64,000 nucleotides of DNA from Bacteroidetes bacterium UBA1935. GTDB lineage: Bacteria; Bacteroidota; Bacteroidia; Chitinophagales; Chitinophagaceae. This document shows, piece after piece, positions 24,429 through 33,154 of the stretch (position 1 is the first letter of the stretch; every line of letters starts with the position of its first letter). The position numbers and the translations under genes are program-made. The stretch covers positions 124,001 through 188,000 of the forward strand of contig DDFF01000013.1 in assembly GCA_002337045.1 (NCBI GenBank), in the 5' to 3' direction. The notes beneath the pieces were generated by a model. The model had not been told where the DNA came from. It made no database searches and was given only the letters and a program-made list of their open reading frames with translations.

Positions 24429-26411
24429 ATGAAAAAAGTCTATACGCTAATGCTAATGTGTTGTTGTGTTTTTATTGCAAAATCACAAACACCGCTAGAC
24501 CATACAGTGCAACTTACAGCTATTACGCAAGCTTCCCCTGCACAAATAAAAATTAGTTGGAAAAAACTTAGTAGTGCTACCGGTTATCAGGTGTACAGAA
24601 AAACAAAAACAGCCCCCGGCTTCGGGACAGTGCTAACCACTGTTGCTGCTACAGACAGTATTTATACAGACAACAACGTGTCTGCAGACAGCACGTACGA
24701 GTATCAGGTAATAAAAACAGGGGGCAGTAACAGTGCTACAGGGTATATATATGCAGCCATCAAGGCATTACCAATACACAACAGGGGCACCATGTTGCTG
24801 TTGGTAGACAGTACTTTTACAGACTCCTGTAGTACAGAAATTTCAACACTGATGAATGACATTAGCGGCGACGGATGGAAAGTTGTACGCAAAGACTTTG
24901 CAAGAAGCGCAAGTGTCAATAACATTAAAAGCTATATCGTAAACACATACAATGCAGACAATACTGTAAATGCAGTGTACATACTCGGGCATCTTGCCGT
25001 ACCATATAGCGGAGATTTGAACCCTGACGCACATGCAGACCATAAAGGTGCGTGGCCTGCAGATGTATACTATGCGGATATTGATGGTATATGGACAGAT
25101 AACAGTGTAAACAATACCACATCTACAGGTACACGCAACGATAATATACCCGGTGATGGCAAGTATGACCAAACCACATTGCCAAGCAATGCAGATTTGC
25201 AAATGGGCCGTGTAGATGTAAGCAATATGCCTGCATTCACCCAAACAGAAGTGCAGATGATGCGTGCTTACCTGAACAAAGCACATAGTTACAAAATGGA
25301 CTCCATAACAATGATACATCAGGCACTGATTGATGATAACTTTGGCATGGGAACAGGCGAACCTTTTGCAGCTAATGGCTGGAGAAACTTTTCACCACTG
25401 CTTGGGTATAGCGGCACACAATCATTGGATTATATAACCACACTCAACACTACTACTTATCAATGGTCTTTCGGTTGTGGCGGTGGTTCTTATACCAGTG
25501 CGGGTGGCATAGGCACTACAGCAAATATTGCTGCCAATAACATGAATGGTATATTCAGCATGCTGTTTGGTAGTTATTTCGGCGATTGGGATAACCAGAA
25601 CAATTTTCTGCGTGCACCGCTTTGTGCCAATACACCTATGCTGACCAATTGCTGGGCAGGCAGGCCACATTGGTTTTTCCACCACATGGCGTTGGGCGAA
25701 CCCATTGGTTATAGCACAATGATTTCTCAGAATAACGATGGCACTTACCTGACTACCAGCAACTACATGACAAAAGGTGTACATATTGCTTTGATGGGAG
25801 ATCCTAGTTTGAGGCAAGACTACCTGAAACCTGTTAAGAATGTAAACATAACTGCTGTAGCAGGTGGCGGTGCAAATATTACTTGGACGGCTTCACCAGA
25901 CCCTGCTGTTGTTGGTTACTATGTATATAGTGCAGATGACAGGTATGGTGCATATAAAAGACGGTCGCCATTAGTTAATGTCACTACCTACAACGATTCT
26001 TTTGGTACAGACGGTACTAAGTACTACATGGTACGTGCTGTTAAGGTGCAGAATACCCCATCCGGTAGTTATAGCAACCTGAGTATAGGTGTTGCTTCCT
26101 TGCCGGCAACAATAGATTATCCATATTCAGAAAGCCAGTCTGTTAATACCATTGGCAATATTGTTTCAGCAAACTTGTATCCTAACCCGGCTTCCGATGT
26201 ATTGAATATTGCTGTTACAGCTCAAAAAGCAGTAATTGGCAGAGTAACAATCACTAACATCAACGGACAATCGCTTTACACAAAAGATGTGCAGCTGAAT
26301 AGTGGTGTCAATAATGTACAGATTAGCATAGAAAGGCTGGTTCCTGGTATATATTATACCAATATTACTTCAGGAGGCACTATAACAAGCCTTGCATGGG
26401 TTAAAAACTAA
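24429..26411 (+). CDS. T9SS-exported protein with fibronectin III and possible C25-like peptidase fold
   Basis: The 660-residue protein starts at the ATG at 24429, where a signal peptide (MKKVYTLMLMCCCVFIAKSQ) begins; the frame is open further upstream. A fibronectin type III domain (about 30-120) precedes a 360-residue central part whose pieces recall gingipain-type C25 peptidases: AVYILGHLAVPYSG, PADVYYADIDG, LQMGRVDVSN, TNCWAGRP with a candidate nucleophile Cys, and ALMGDPSLR. The expected catalytic His position reads GSYFGDW, so activity is doubtful. A second FN3-like domain and a type-A sorting domain (NLYPNPASDVLNI ... GIYY) finish the chain. Surface location is expected; the peptidase link is inference. 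Confidence 0.78.
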   Translation: MKKVYTLMLMCCCVFIAKSQTPLDHTVQLTAITQASPAQIKISWKKLSSATGYQVYRKTKTAPGFGTVLTTVAATDSIYTDNNVSADSTYEYQVIKTGGSNSATGYIYAAIKALPIHNRGTMLLLVDSTFTDSCSTEISTLMNDISGDGWKVVRKDFARSASVNNIKSYIVNTYNADNTVNAVYILGHLAVPYSGDLNPDAHADHKGAWPADVYYADIDGIWTDNSVNNTTSTGTRNDNIPGDGKYDQTTLPSNADLQMGRVDVSNMPAFTQTEVQMMRAYLNKAHSYKMDSITMIHQALIDDNFGMGTGEPFAANGWRNFSPLLGYSGTQSLDYITTLNTTTYQWSFGCGGGSYTSAGGIGTTANIAANNMNGIFSMLFGSYFGDWDNQNNFLRAPLCANTPMLTNCWAGRPHWFFHHMALGEPIGYSTMISQNNDGTYLTTSNYMTKGVHIALMGDPSLRQDYLKPVKNVNITAVAGGGANITWTASPDPAVVGYYVYSADDRYGAYKRRSPLVNVTTYNDSFGTDGTKYYMVRAVKVQNTPSGSYSNLSIGVASLPATIDYPYSESQSVNTIGNIVSANLYPNPASDVLNIAVTAQKAVIGRVTITNINGQSLYTKDVQLNSGVNNVQISIERLVPGIYYTNITSGGTITSLAWVKN

Positions 26412-26488
26412 TTTGACAGCGTTTTTTGGGGCAATACTTTGATATAAGAGCAGAATTATATAAACTTGTAGAAAGAAGCATAATAAAG

Positions 26489-26686
26489 ATGAAAGCAAAA
26501 TTGATGGTTATCATAGCAATGGCTGCAGGCTCTATGCTATTTACATCTTGCACAAAATATTACAACTGTAAGTGTGTTGATTATAAAGGATCTATCACTT
26601 ACTTCACAGTTCAGGCTCAGACAGTACAGCAAGCCAACAAAAATTGTGATGAAAAAGGAAATCTCGGTAATTGTGAGTTGAACTAA
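26489..26686 (+). CDS. Cysteine-containing mini lipoprotein (paralogue 2)
   Basis: A 65-residue protein. MKAKLMVIIAMAAGSMLFTSC is the lipoprotein signal. The mature part has a CKC pair, a central Cys and the C-terminus CELN, the same layout as the gene at 20328. The ATG at 26489 is chosen because the signal starts there, although the frame is open from 26426. It follows the T9SS gene by 77 bases and is closed by a strong terminator. Function unknown. Confidence 0.7.
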   Translation: MKAKLMVIIAMAAGSMLFTSCTKYYNCKCVDYKGSITYFTVQAQTVQQANKNCDEKGNLGNCELN

Positions 26687-26711
26687 AAACTCTGTTATCT
26701 TACATAATAAC

Positions 26712-26745
26712 AACCCGCATACTAAGGTATGCGGGTTATTTATTT
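26712..26745. terminator. Bidirectional terminator
   Basis: A perfect 11-bp stem (AACCCGCATAC / GTATGCGGGTT) with loop TAAG is followed by ATTTATTTAAT. It lies between the mini lipoprotein and the convergent small gene. Confidence 0.88.
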
Positions 26746-26923
26746 AATCTATTCTACGGATATTGTTCGCATCCAACCAATTGGCAAATTCCTTTACGTC
26801 ATTGGTCTTATGGGTTACAATTTTGCCAATCTTCAGCAGAATGACAAACATATCTACGTGGTACTTGTATGCCGATAGTTCTTCTACGGTATACTCAAAA
26901 CCCGGAAATGTATTTTGCCCCAT
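26744..26923 (-). CDS. Small hypothetical protein (59 residues)
   Basis: The frame starts MGQNTFPGFEYTVEELSAYK and ends with a helical segment, VKEFANWLDANNIRRID. It is shorter than most gene-calling cut-offs, yet its codon usage and amphipathic pattern look coding and it ends at a bidirectional terminator. A long leader with a TTGACCTTTGC promoter-like stretch near 27090 lies upstream on the same strand. No family is recognised. Confidence 0.6.
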   Translation of the reverse strand: MGQNTFPGFEYTVEELSAYKYHVDMFVILLKIGKIVTHKTNDVKEFANWLDANNIRRID

Positions 26924-27162
26924 AAATCGTTATCCTCGTCTATACGCCAGTATACACAGTCCACCCCCCGCAAGTCTTATTGGCAGTATTGCTGTTTGAT
27001 TAGCTTAAAAATGATTCTTCTCTCTTAAGGAATTGATTGTCATGGCATCACAAAATCGTCCACTACTTATCCCTTATACTGCGCAAAGGTCAAAATATAA
27101 GGTGTACAATCCATTGATTTGAATCAATAAATAACACATATAAAACCGGGTAAAATAACAGG

Positions 27163-27783
27163 TCACCTGGAAGAGGTATCCGTCAGCAATTCTGCATTGC
27201 GCTTGCTGATGCGCGAGCGTATACGGCTCAATGCTTCCGGGGTAACGCCGAGGTAAGAGGCTACCATGTATTGTGGTACACGACGAATGAGATCTGGCTT
27301 TTCCTGCAATACTTTTATGTATCGTTGTTCAGGGCTTTCCATCAATAGCGATGCATTTCTTGCAGAGAGTAATATATACAGCTGCTCTGCAACCAACCGG
27401 CCTACACGTTCGCTATCCGGTATATTTTCATAGGCATATTGCAGACTATCATAATCAACATCTATCATTTCAGTATCTTCCAGCACATCGGTATATAGCA
27501 ATGATGGTGTGCGAGAAAGGAAGCTTTGATAATTTGAGAATACAGAATCCTCTACAAAAAAATTAGTGGTTATCTCTCTGCCATCTACAAGATAGTAACT
27601 GCGAACCAAACCATAATTAATAAAAGAGATACAGTTGCAAACCTCTCCTGGCCTGAGTATATAATTCCCTTTCTCGTATTTCTTAACTATGAGACGTTTT
27701 TCAAATTCGCTCCAGTTATCTTCATTCAGGCTGGGCCATAAAGAGAAATAGAAGGTTTTTACTTTCTCAAACTTATCTCCCAT
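27163..27783 (-). CDS. Crp/Fnr-family transcriptional regulator
   Basis: The 206-residue protein has a cyclic-nucleotide-binding-type beta-roll at about 20-125 (GNYILRPGEVCNCISFINYG) and a C-terminal helix-turn-helix (ASYLGVTPEALSRIRSRI). It belongs to the many Bacteroidota Crp-like regulators that lack the residues for cAMP recognition, so the ligand is unknown. No target operon is adjacent: a 249-base spacer and the divergent OmpA gene lie upstream. Confidence 0.9.
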   Translation of the reverse strand: MGDKFEKVKTFYFSLWPSLNEDNWSEFEKRLIVKKYEKGNYILRPGEVCNCISFINYGLVRSYYLVDGREITTNFFVEDSVFSNYQSFLSRTPSLLYTDVLEDTEMIDVDYDSLQYAYENIPDSERVGRLVAEQLYILLSARNASLLMESPEQRYIKVLQEKPDLIRRVPQYMVASYLGVTPEALSRIRSRISKRNAELLTDTSSR

Positions 27784-28020
27784 GTCGGTAGTTATTAGTA
27801 AATGGCAATTATTGGTTGAGGCTCAATATATTATCGAGCAGACCAAGTTACGAAAAAACGCTGTGATAAAACTACTGCACTTAATGCAAATGAATTAATA
27901 CTACAAAACCATTGCAATATCCGTGTTTATACCGGGTATGCACAACAATTGTACTTACAAGTATTGATGTTATCTGCCCTATCCCCCCAAAAGGGTAATA
28001 GTATATAATACACGCATTTA

Positions 28021-28028
28021 TATCTTTG
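28021..28028 (+). promoter_or_regulatory. -7 promoter box of the OmpA-domain gene
   Basis: TATCTTTG matches TAnnTTTG exactly and lies four bases before the ATG, so the mRNA should be leaderless or nearly so. Confidence 0.55.
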
Positions 28029-28032
28029 CATT

Positions 28033-28884
28033 ATGCGTTATGTATATAGTTTAATTCTCTGTTTGCTTGTTGTCAATGCATTTGCAAAACAAGATACCAT
28101 AAGGGTATACTATCCTATCAATGTTGCTGAGCTTACCAACCAATCTGTAAAGACAATTGACTCTCTGATTTATTTGGATGTACTGCGGGCAGGTAAAAAA
28201 GTAGGTATACTTGGTTATGCAGATTATCTGGGAAGTGAGGAAACCAACATAGCACTGTCTGAAGCCAGGGCAAATAAAATGAAGGACTATCTGTTGCACA
28301 TGGGGTTGAAAGAAGATGACATACAGATAGTAATAGGCAAAGGAGAAATAGTGCGAGATGGTATGACAGCCTTATCGGGCTACCCTACAGACAGGCGTGT
28401 AGATATCATCCCCGGTGGCTTTAAAGTGCCTCCTGTTGTAAAGAAACCGGAACCGATTGTAAAAAAGGATACCGTTAAAAAGCAAATCATCAATCTTGCG
28501 AAAGTAAAAGCTAATCAGACTATCAACCTGAGCAAGATATTCTTCTACCCGGGTAGCCACAAGATACGTGAAGAGAGCCAACCGTATGTCGATTCCCTGT
28601 ACATGCTGATGCGCGACTACCCTACACTAAGGATAAGAATAGAGGGCCATATATGCTGTGTAGTGGCTAAGAATGCAGATGGTTATGATTATGACTCTCA
28701 AGACTTCAACCTGTCTGTAAACAGGGCTAAAGAGATATACGATATACTGGAAGAAAAAGGCATTGACGATACCCGTATGGAATACAAAGGCTTTGGTAAA
28801 ACACGCCCGTTGGCATGGCCTGAACAAACTGAGGAAGACGAGAATAAGAACCGACGGGTAGAAATAAGAATATTACAGAAATAA
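28033..28884 (+). CDS. Protein with two OmpA-like domains
   Basis: The 283-residue protein has a signal peptide (MRYVYSLILCLLVVNAFA). The first OmpA-like domain spans about 25-130 (ILGYADYLGSEETNIALSEA, then DRRVDII). After a Pro/Lys-rich linker comes a second OmpA-like domain at about 165-283 (IRIEGHICCVV, LSVNRAKEIYDIL, NRRVEIRI). OmpA domains bind peptidoglycan; a tandem pair without a beta-barrel suggests a periplasmic cell-wall-binding protein. The first domain is less conserved and may have lost binding. The gene faces the DUF6048 gene across a shared terminator. Confidence 0.88.
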   Translation: MRYVYSLILCLLVVNAFAKQDTIRVYYPINVAELTNQSVKTIDSLIYLDVLRAGKKVGILGYADYLGSEETNIALSEARANKMKDYLLHMGLKEDDIQIVIGKGEIVRDGMTALSGYPTDRRVDIIPGGFKVPPVVKKPEPIVKKDTVKKQIINLAKVKANQTINLSKIFFYPGSHKIREESQPYVDSLYMLMRDYPTLRIRIEGHICCVVAKNADGYDYDSQDFNLSVNRAKEIYDILEEKGIDDTRMEYKGFGKTRPLAWPEQTEEDENKNRRVEIRILQK

Positions 28885-28887
28885 AAT

Positions 28888-28917
28888 AAGGGTTGTGTTT
28901 TACAACCCTTTCTTTTT
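28888..28917. terminator. Bidirectional terminator
   Basis: A 9-bp stem (AAGGGTTGT / ACAACCCTT) is followed by TTCTTTTT. The right arm includes the last codons of the DUF6048 gene. Confidence 0.85.
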
Positions 28918-29586
28918 CCACCTGATGGCGTAACTGATATAGAAGTTAAAATCGAAAATACTGTTCTTATCCCCCCTGCCATAGCCTGCCACGTATGGCG
29001 GCGGCAGGTCTTTAAATTGTTTGCCATTCAGCAAAAACTTACCACGTATTGTCCAACCGGTGAAAAGGCCTTTAAACAATTCAACCTTCATACCGCCAGT
29101 TAGTTCAAACCAATGCGCTGTAAGGTTCTTACCAGGAACATAGCCTGTAGTATTGCCCCAGAAGCTATCAAAAATGGTGTATGTGGCAGGAGAACGGTCG
29201 ATGAATGCTATTGCATAGCGTAGCCCGACGTATGCCTGATCCCAGTCTTGAGGAAACAGGCGAGGGAATAAACCCTTATTAATACCCAGTTTGAAGAATG
29301 TATTCTTACTACTATAGTTCAGGTATGCAGAATCCTGATACCCTCTGCCCCATCCGCCTTCTGCAATATAGTACATGTCTTTCTTTTTGAAGAAATCCAG
29401 TTCAAACTCATATGCCTGTCTTTCCGGGACAAAGTTCGTTATTACAGGTTTGCTGATATCAAAGCCAAGACGTAGCTGATAAAACGAATCTGTAACAGGT
29501 GGTTTTTCAGACTCATCTTCATCATCCTGCGCATGCAGGCTGAAGCTGAACAACAAGAATAATATACTAGTAAAATACTTTGACAT
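28900..29586 (-). CDS. DUF6048-family outer-membrane-like protein
   Basis: A 228-residue protein with a signal peptide (MSKYFTSILFLLFSFSLHAQ). A beta-strand-rich mature part follows, with YQLRLGFDISKPVITNF, the aromatic segment AYVGLRYAIAFIDRS and the C-terminus FYISYAIRWKKKGL. The pattern fits DUF6048, a Bacteroidota beta-barrel-like family commonly found next to DUF6452. Its start overlaps the end of the DUF6452 gene by 20 bases, so the pair is translationally linked. Function unknown. Confidence 0.75.
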   Translation of the reverse strand: MSKYFTSILFLLFSFSLHAQDDEDESEKPPVTDSFYQLRLGFDISKPVITNFVPERQAYEFELDFFKKKDMYYIAEGGWGRGYQDSAYLNYSSKNTFFKLGINKGLFPRLFPQDWDQAYVGLRYAIAFIDRSPATYTIFDSFWGNTTGYVPGKNLTAHWFELTGGMKVELFKGLFTGWTIRGKFLLNGKQFKDLPPPYVAGYGRGDKNSIFDFNFYISYAIRWKKKGL

Positions 29587-30061
29587 TTTGTACATCCGAT
29601 TTGCCGTCAATGTTTCCGTTATTTATAATAACAGAATCTATACGGTTGGTCGTATATTTTACATTATTAATTACATAGTTATGTGCGTATCCGCAAGACT
29701 TGGAAAGAAATACCTGACTACGCTGATAATACATAGTAATGGTATCTAATGCTACTTTGGTAGAATCAGGGGTAATAAACCATTTTACACTATCCTTCAT
29801 AGGCGACAGTTGCATGTAAAAGTCCTTAACATTCTTTGTGCCTATGTATATCACCTGATTTGTTTCTGCATAGCCTACAATAGGATTAGGGAGTGAGCTA
29901 TCTACACCCAATCTACCGGTATCTGCAGGCTTTAACATACTGATGCGTACAAATACATTTTTAGACAACAAGCATGGGTCTGCTACACGTTGGCATGCAG
30001 TCTGCATCGTTGCAGTTACAGAAAGCAGTATGATGATGTGATATAAACGCCTCTTAATCAT
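29567..30061 (-). CDS. DUF6452-family lipoprotein
   Basis: A 164-residue protein. The signal ends at a lipobox-like Cys (TMQTAC), so it is probably lipidated. The mature part contains FVRISMLKPADTGRLG and CGYAHNYVINNVKYTTN, the pattern of DUF6452. The start at 30061 is chosen over 30085 because the signal begins there; it overlaps the preceding coiled-coil gene by eight bases. It is the third gene of the pheT operon. Confidence 0.75.
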   Translation of the reverse strand: MIKRRLYHIIILLSVTATMQTACQRVADPCLLSKNVFVRISMLKPADTGRLGVDSSLPNPIVGYAETNQVIYIGTKNVKDFYMQLSPMKDSVKWFITPDSTKVALDTITMYYQRSQVFLSKSCGYAHNYVINNVKYTTNRIDSVIINNGNIDGKSDVQNVKVFY

Positions 30062-30329
30062 TGAGTGTAGCCAGCAGTTTATCAATTTCGCTCAATACCG
30101 TGTCCAATTGCTTCTTGAATACTTCTTTGTCATTACCTTCCAATACAGACGTAGACATTTGTGCTGCCATCAGGTTTTGCTCTGCCAGTGTAAGCTTGCC
30201 CGACAGTGTTTCAATCTGTTGTTTCTGCTCGGCAATAGTACCCTGCAGTCTGTTGTTTTCAGCCTGTAGTTGTGTGTACTTTTTCAGCAACACATCCAGT
30301 TTTTCGTTCAGTAGCGACAATGATTGCAT
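30054..30329 (-). CDS. Short coiled-coil protein, possibly ZapB-like
   Basis: A 91-residue protein, almost wholly a heptad-repeat coiled coil (LLKKYTQLQAENNRLQGTIA). Its start ATG shares one base with the pheT stop (TAATG), so it is translationally coupled. In related genomes a similar small coiled-coil gene stands between pheT and the division gene zapA, which suggests a divisome role; zapA itself is not seen here. The assignment is contextual only. Confidence 0.7.
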   Translation of the reverse strand: MQSLSLLNEKLDVLLKKYTQLQAENNRLQGTIAEQKQQIETLSGKLTLAEQNLMAAQMSTSVLEGNDKEVFKKQLDTVLSEIDKLLATLND

Positions 30330-32731
30330 TACTCGCGAATTTGTGCCTGTAGCTTGGTTTTATATGCGTTCATTAATTGCTGCATTACAGCCTCAATTTC
30401 ACCATCTGTTAAGGTACGATCCTGCAACTGAAAAGTATAGCTTAGTGCATAAGATTTTTTACCCGCACCCAGCTTCTCACTTTCAAACACGTCAAACAGA
30501 CCAAAGCCCTTCAGCGAATCTATTTTCTGTTGTTCTGTGATTTGTTGCACATCGTTATACGTTACAGACTTATCCAGCACTATAGCAAGGTCGCGTTCTA
30601 CAGCAGGGTATTTTGCCACCTCGCTATACTTTATCTTACCGGCTGCTACGGCCTTCATCCACAATGCCCAGCTGATGCAACCATAGTATACATCCTGTTT
30701 TATATCGAATGTGCTTAGCTTGGCATTATCAACAGCAGAAATAGTACAAAGCACTTCATTCTTCCATTTCCACGATGTGCCATTTTCATCATACACCAAC
30801 GATGTCTTATTAATACCGCTTTGCAACATCAGGTTCTGAATAATGCCTTTCATGTAGTACAGGTTGCCTGCTATAGGTTTTGCATTCCAGTTTTGTGTTG
30901 CCATGTTACCTGTCATATATAAAGCCAGTTGTTCTGTCTCTACATACTTATCACCTATCTGATGGTAAACCTTGCCAAATTCGTACATGGCAAGATTGCT
31001 ATTCTTACGGTTTACGTTGTATTGCAAAACCTCCAATCCACTTTCCAGCATCGACGGACGCAGTACATCCAACTCACTGGTAAGGCTGTTCAGCATCTTT
31101 ACCATGTCCGTACGTTCCGGATAGTACTTGCTGTTTACAATAGAATTGGTCACAATCTCGCTGAAGCCCATACCTGTCAGCATGTTGGCAATCTTATCGC
31201 GTTGTTTGCGATCACTAGCTATTGGTTTAGTAAGTGATATATTCAGTTTTGAAGGTATCTCGATATTATCAAGCCCATCAATGCGCAATATCTCTTCTAC
31301 TATATCTGCCGGTTGAGAAACATCTGTTTTGTTGCTTGGCACTTTCAGTATCAGGCCATCTGCATCTTCTCTGTCTATAACAAAACCAAGTGCGGTAAGT
31401 ATTTTCTTGATATTATCTTTTCCGTAGTCCTTACCACTCAGTTTAGTAATGTAATCATAAGTAGCATGCACTTCAACCGGTATCAGTTCTTTTGCATATA
31501 CATCTACAATATCCGATGCTATTTCTCCGCCAGCTATCTCTACTATCAACGCAGCAGCACGTTGCAGTGCAGGTAATACATTGTTCATATCCACACCTTT
31601 CTCAAAATGTGTAGCAGCATCTGTACGCAAACCATGATGCATAGATGTACGGCGTACATACATCGGGTGGAAATATGCACTCTCCAGGAAGATGTTTGTT
31701 GTACTATCGCTAACACCACTTTGCGAACCACCGAATACACCCGCAATACACATACCATTTTCACTATTGCAAATCATCAGGTCATTATCCGTCAGTTTAC
31801 GTTCTTTATCATCCAGTGTTGTGAATTTGCTATCGTTTGGCAGGAACTGTACATTAACCTCTGCGCCTTTTATTTTATCAGCATCAAATGCATGCAATGG
31901 TTGCCCGAATTCGTGCAACACATAGTTGGTAATATCTACCACATTATTGATACTGCGTGAGCCTATAGCCTTCAGGCGCTGCTGCAACCAATCGGGGCTG
32001 GGTCCTACTTTTACCCCTTTTATAGAAACACCGGTATAGCGCAAACAAGCCTCAGGTGCTTTAATATTTACTTTGATGTTGATAGCATCTTTACCTTTAA
32101 CTGGCATTAAAGTTGGTGGCATCAGTACTTTATAGCTACCGCCTTTGTGGTGCGTCAGATAAGCACAAACATCCCTTGCTACACCTATATGGCTCATAGC
32201 ATCGCTGCGATTGGGTGTAAGCCCAATATGTATCACCTCATCCGCATCGGGAATGTTGAAGTATTTCTTAGCGGCCATACCTATAGGCGCATGGTGCGGT
32301 AATACCATGATGCCTGCATGGCTGGCTCCAAGGCCTATTTCATCCTCAGCACATATCATACCCTCACTTTCTTCACCACGTATTTTTGCTCTTTTTATCA
32401 GGAAAGGCTCGCCTGTTGTAGGGTGTACCGTAGTACCTACTGGTGCTACAACTACCCTTTGTCCTGCAGCCACATTAGGTGCGCCACACACTATATTCAG
32501 CTCAGCATCAGCGCCTATATTCACTTTCGTTACACTCAGCTTATCAGCATTCGGGTGTTTATGACAAGACACTACTTCGCCAATCACAAGCCCCTCAAGG
32601 CTTCCCGGTACAAACTCTGCTTTTTCAACTGCTTCTACTTCTAATCCTATGGATGTCAATATTTTACTCAATTCAGCCACCGGTATGGGTTCCGGCAGGT
32701 ATTGCAATAGCCATTGGTACGATATGGTCAT
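30329..32731 (-). CDS. pheT: Phenylalanine-tRNA ligase beta subunit
   Basis: PheT forms the alpha2-beta2 synthetase that charges tRNA-Phe. The 800-residue protein starts with MTISYQWLLQYLP at 32731; the frame is open 45 bases further upstream, but a TATCTTTA box lies between. Domains in order: tRNA-binding EMAP-like domain (about 40-150, GLVIGEVVSCHKHPNADKL), B3/B4 editing domain, B5 domain, core, and the C-terminal ferredoxin-like anticodon-binding domain (EVAKYPAVERDLAIVLD). pheS is not in the window. Three overlapping genes follow in the same operon. Confidence 0.96.
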   Translation of the reverse strand: MTISYQWLLQYLPEPIPVAELSKILTSIGLEVEAVEKAEFVPGSLEGLVIGEVVSCHKHPNADKLSVTKVNIGADAELNIVCGAPNVAAGQRVVVAPVGTTVHPTTGEPFLIKRAKIRGEESEGMICAEDEIGLGASHAGIMVLPHHAPIGMAAKKYFNIPDADEVIHIGLTPNRSDAMSHIGVARDVCAYLTHHKGGSYKVLMPPTLMPVKGKDAINIKVNIKAPEACLRYTGVSIKGVKVGPSPDWLQQRLKAIGSRSINNVVDITNYVLHEFGQPLHAFDADKIKGAEVNVQFLPNDSKFTTLDDKERKLTDNDLMICNSENGMCIAGVFGGSQSGVSDSTTNIFLESAYFHPMYVRRTSMHHGLRTDAATHFEKGVDMNNVLPALQRAAALIVEIAGGEIASDIVDVYAKELIPVEVHATYDYITKLSGKDYGKDNIKKILTALGFVIDREDADGLILKVPSNKTDVSQPADIVEEILRIDGLDNIEIPSKLNISLTKPIASDRKQRDKIANMLTGMGFSEIVTNSIVNSKYYPERTDMVKMLNSLTSELDVLRPSMLESGLEVLQYNVNRKNSNLAMYEFGKVYHQIGDKYVETEQLALYMTGNMATQNWNAKPIAGNLYYMKGIIQNLMLQSGINKTSLVYDENGTSWKWKNEVLCTISAVDNAKLSTFDIKQDVYYGCISWALWMKAVAAGKIKYSEVAKYPAVERDLAIVLDKSVTYNDVQQITEQQKIDSLKGFGLFDVFESEKLGAGKKSYALSYTFQLQDRTLTDGEIEAVMQQLMNAYKTKLQAQIRE

Positions 32732-33154
32732 CTGTTTTGTATAAAATTTGTTGTAAAGATAGCCCATAGCGGGCATGTTTTAAGTAATTCGCATCATTAA
32801 TAAAATATCTCTAAAAAAAACATTTATTCACATTTATTTGTGGGTAATCTGTGGATTGATGTGAAAGCTGCAGTAACTTTGTTGGTAACACACTAATAAA
32901 ATGTTCCACGAGTGGATAAGCTGTTAGGTTCGGGTTAATTAAGGGCTGAAAATTATTTATTTATACAGCTATTGACGAGTCATTTTTCAAGATTACATTA
33001 GTCATCCGCCTCTAATAAAACGCTTGTTAACGTTGGATGACAAATGATGAAATTGTTAATGAATGATTACCTGAAGGTTAAAACAGTGTAAACAAATACA
33101 GGTGCGGATTTAAGATAACAGAATTACAATAAGACTAAAAAGACTAACCCCGAG
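32732..33154. other. 423-base divergent region between pheT and dnaB
   Basis: No gene is seen. Four DnaA-box-like sites lie within 96 bases (separate entry). An AT-rich stretch follows at about 32935-32970 (GGTTAATTAAGG, then AAAATTATTTATTTATAC). Promoters for pheT and dnaB must also lie here. Confidence 0.55.
32824..32919. promoter_or_regulatory. Cluster of DnaA-box-like sites
   Basis: TTATTCACA (32824-32832) is a perfect TTATnCACA box. TGTGGGTAA (32839-32847) and AGTGGATAA (32911-32919) are inverted boxes with one mismatch to TTATCCACA, and TGTGGATTG (32850-32858) has two. The cluster may mark an origin region or DnaA control of dnaB or pheT. Confidence 0.45.

Noticed and set aside
26763..26999. 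A 78-codon plus-strand frame after the mini lipoprotein
   Set aside because: The opposite strand of the same region holds a better small frame that ends at the terminator.
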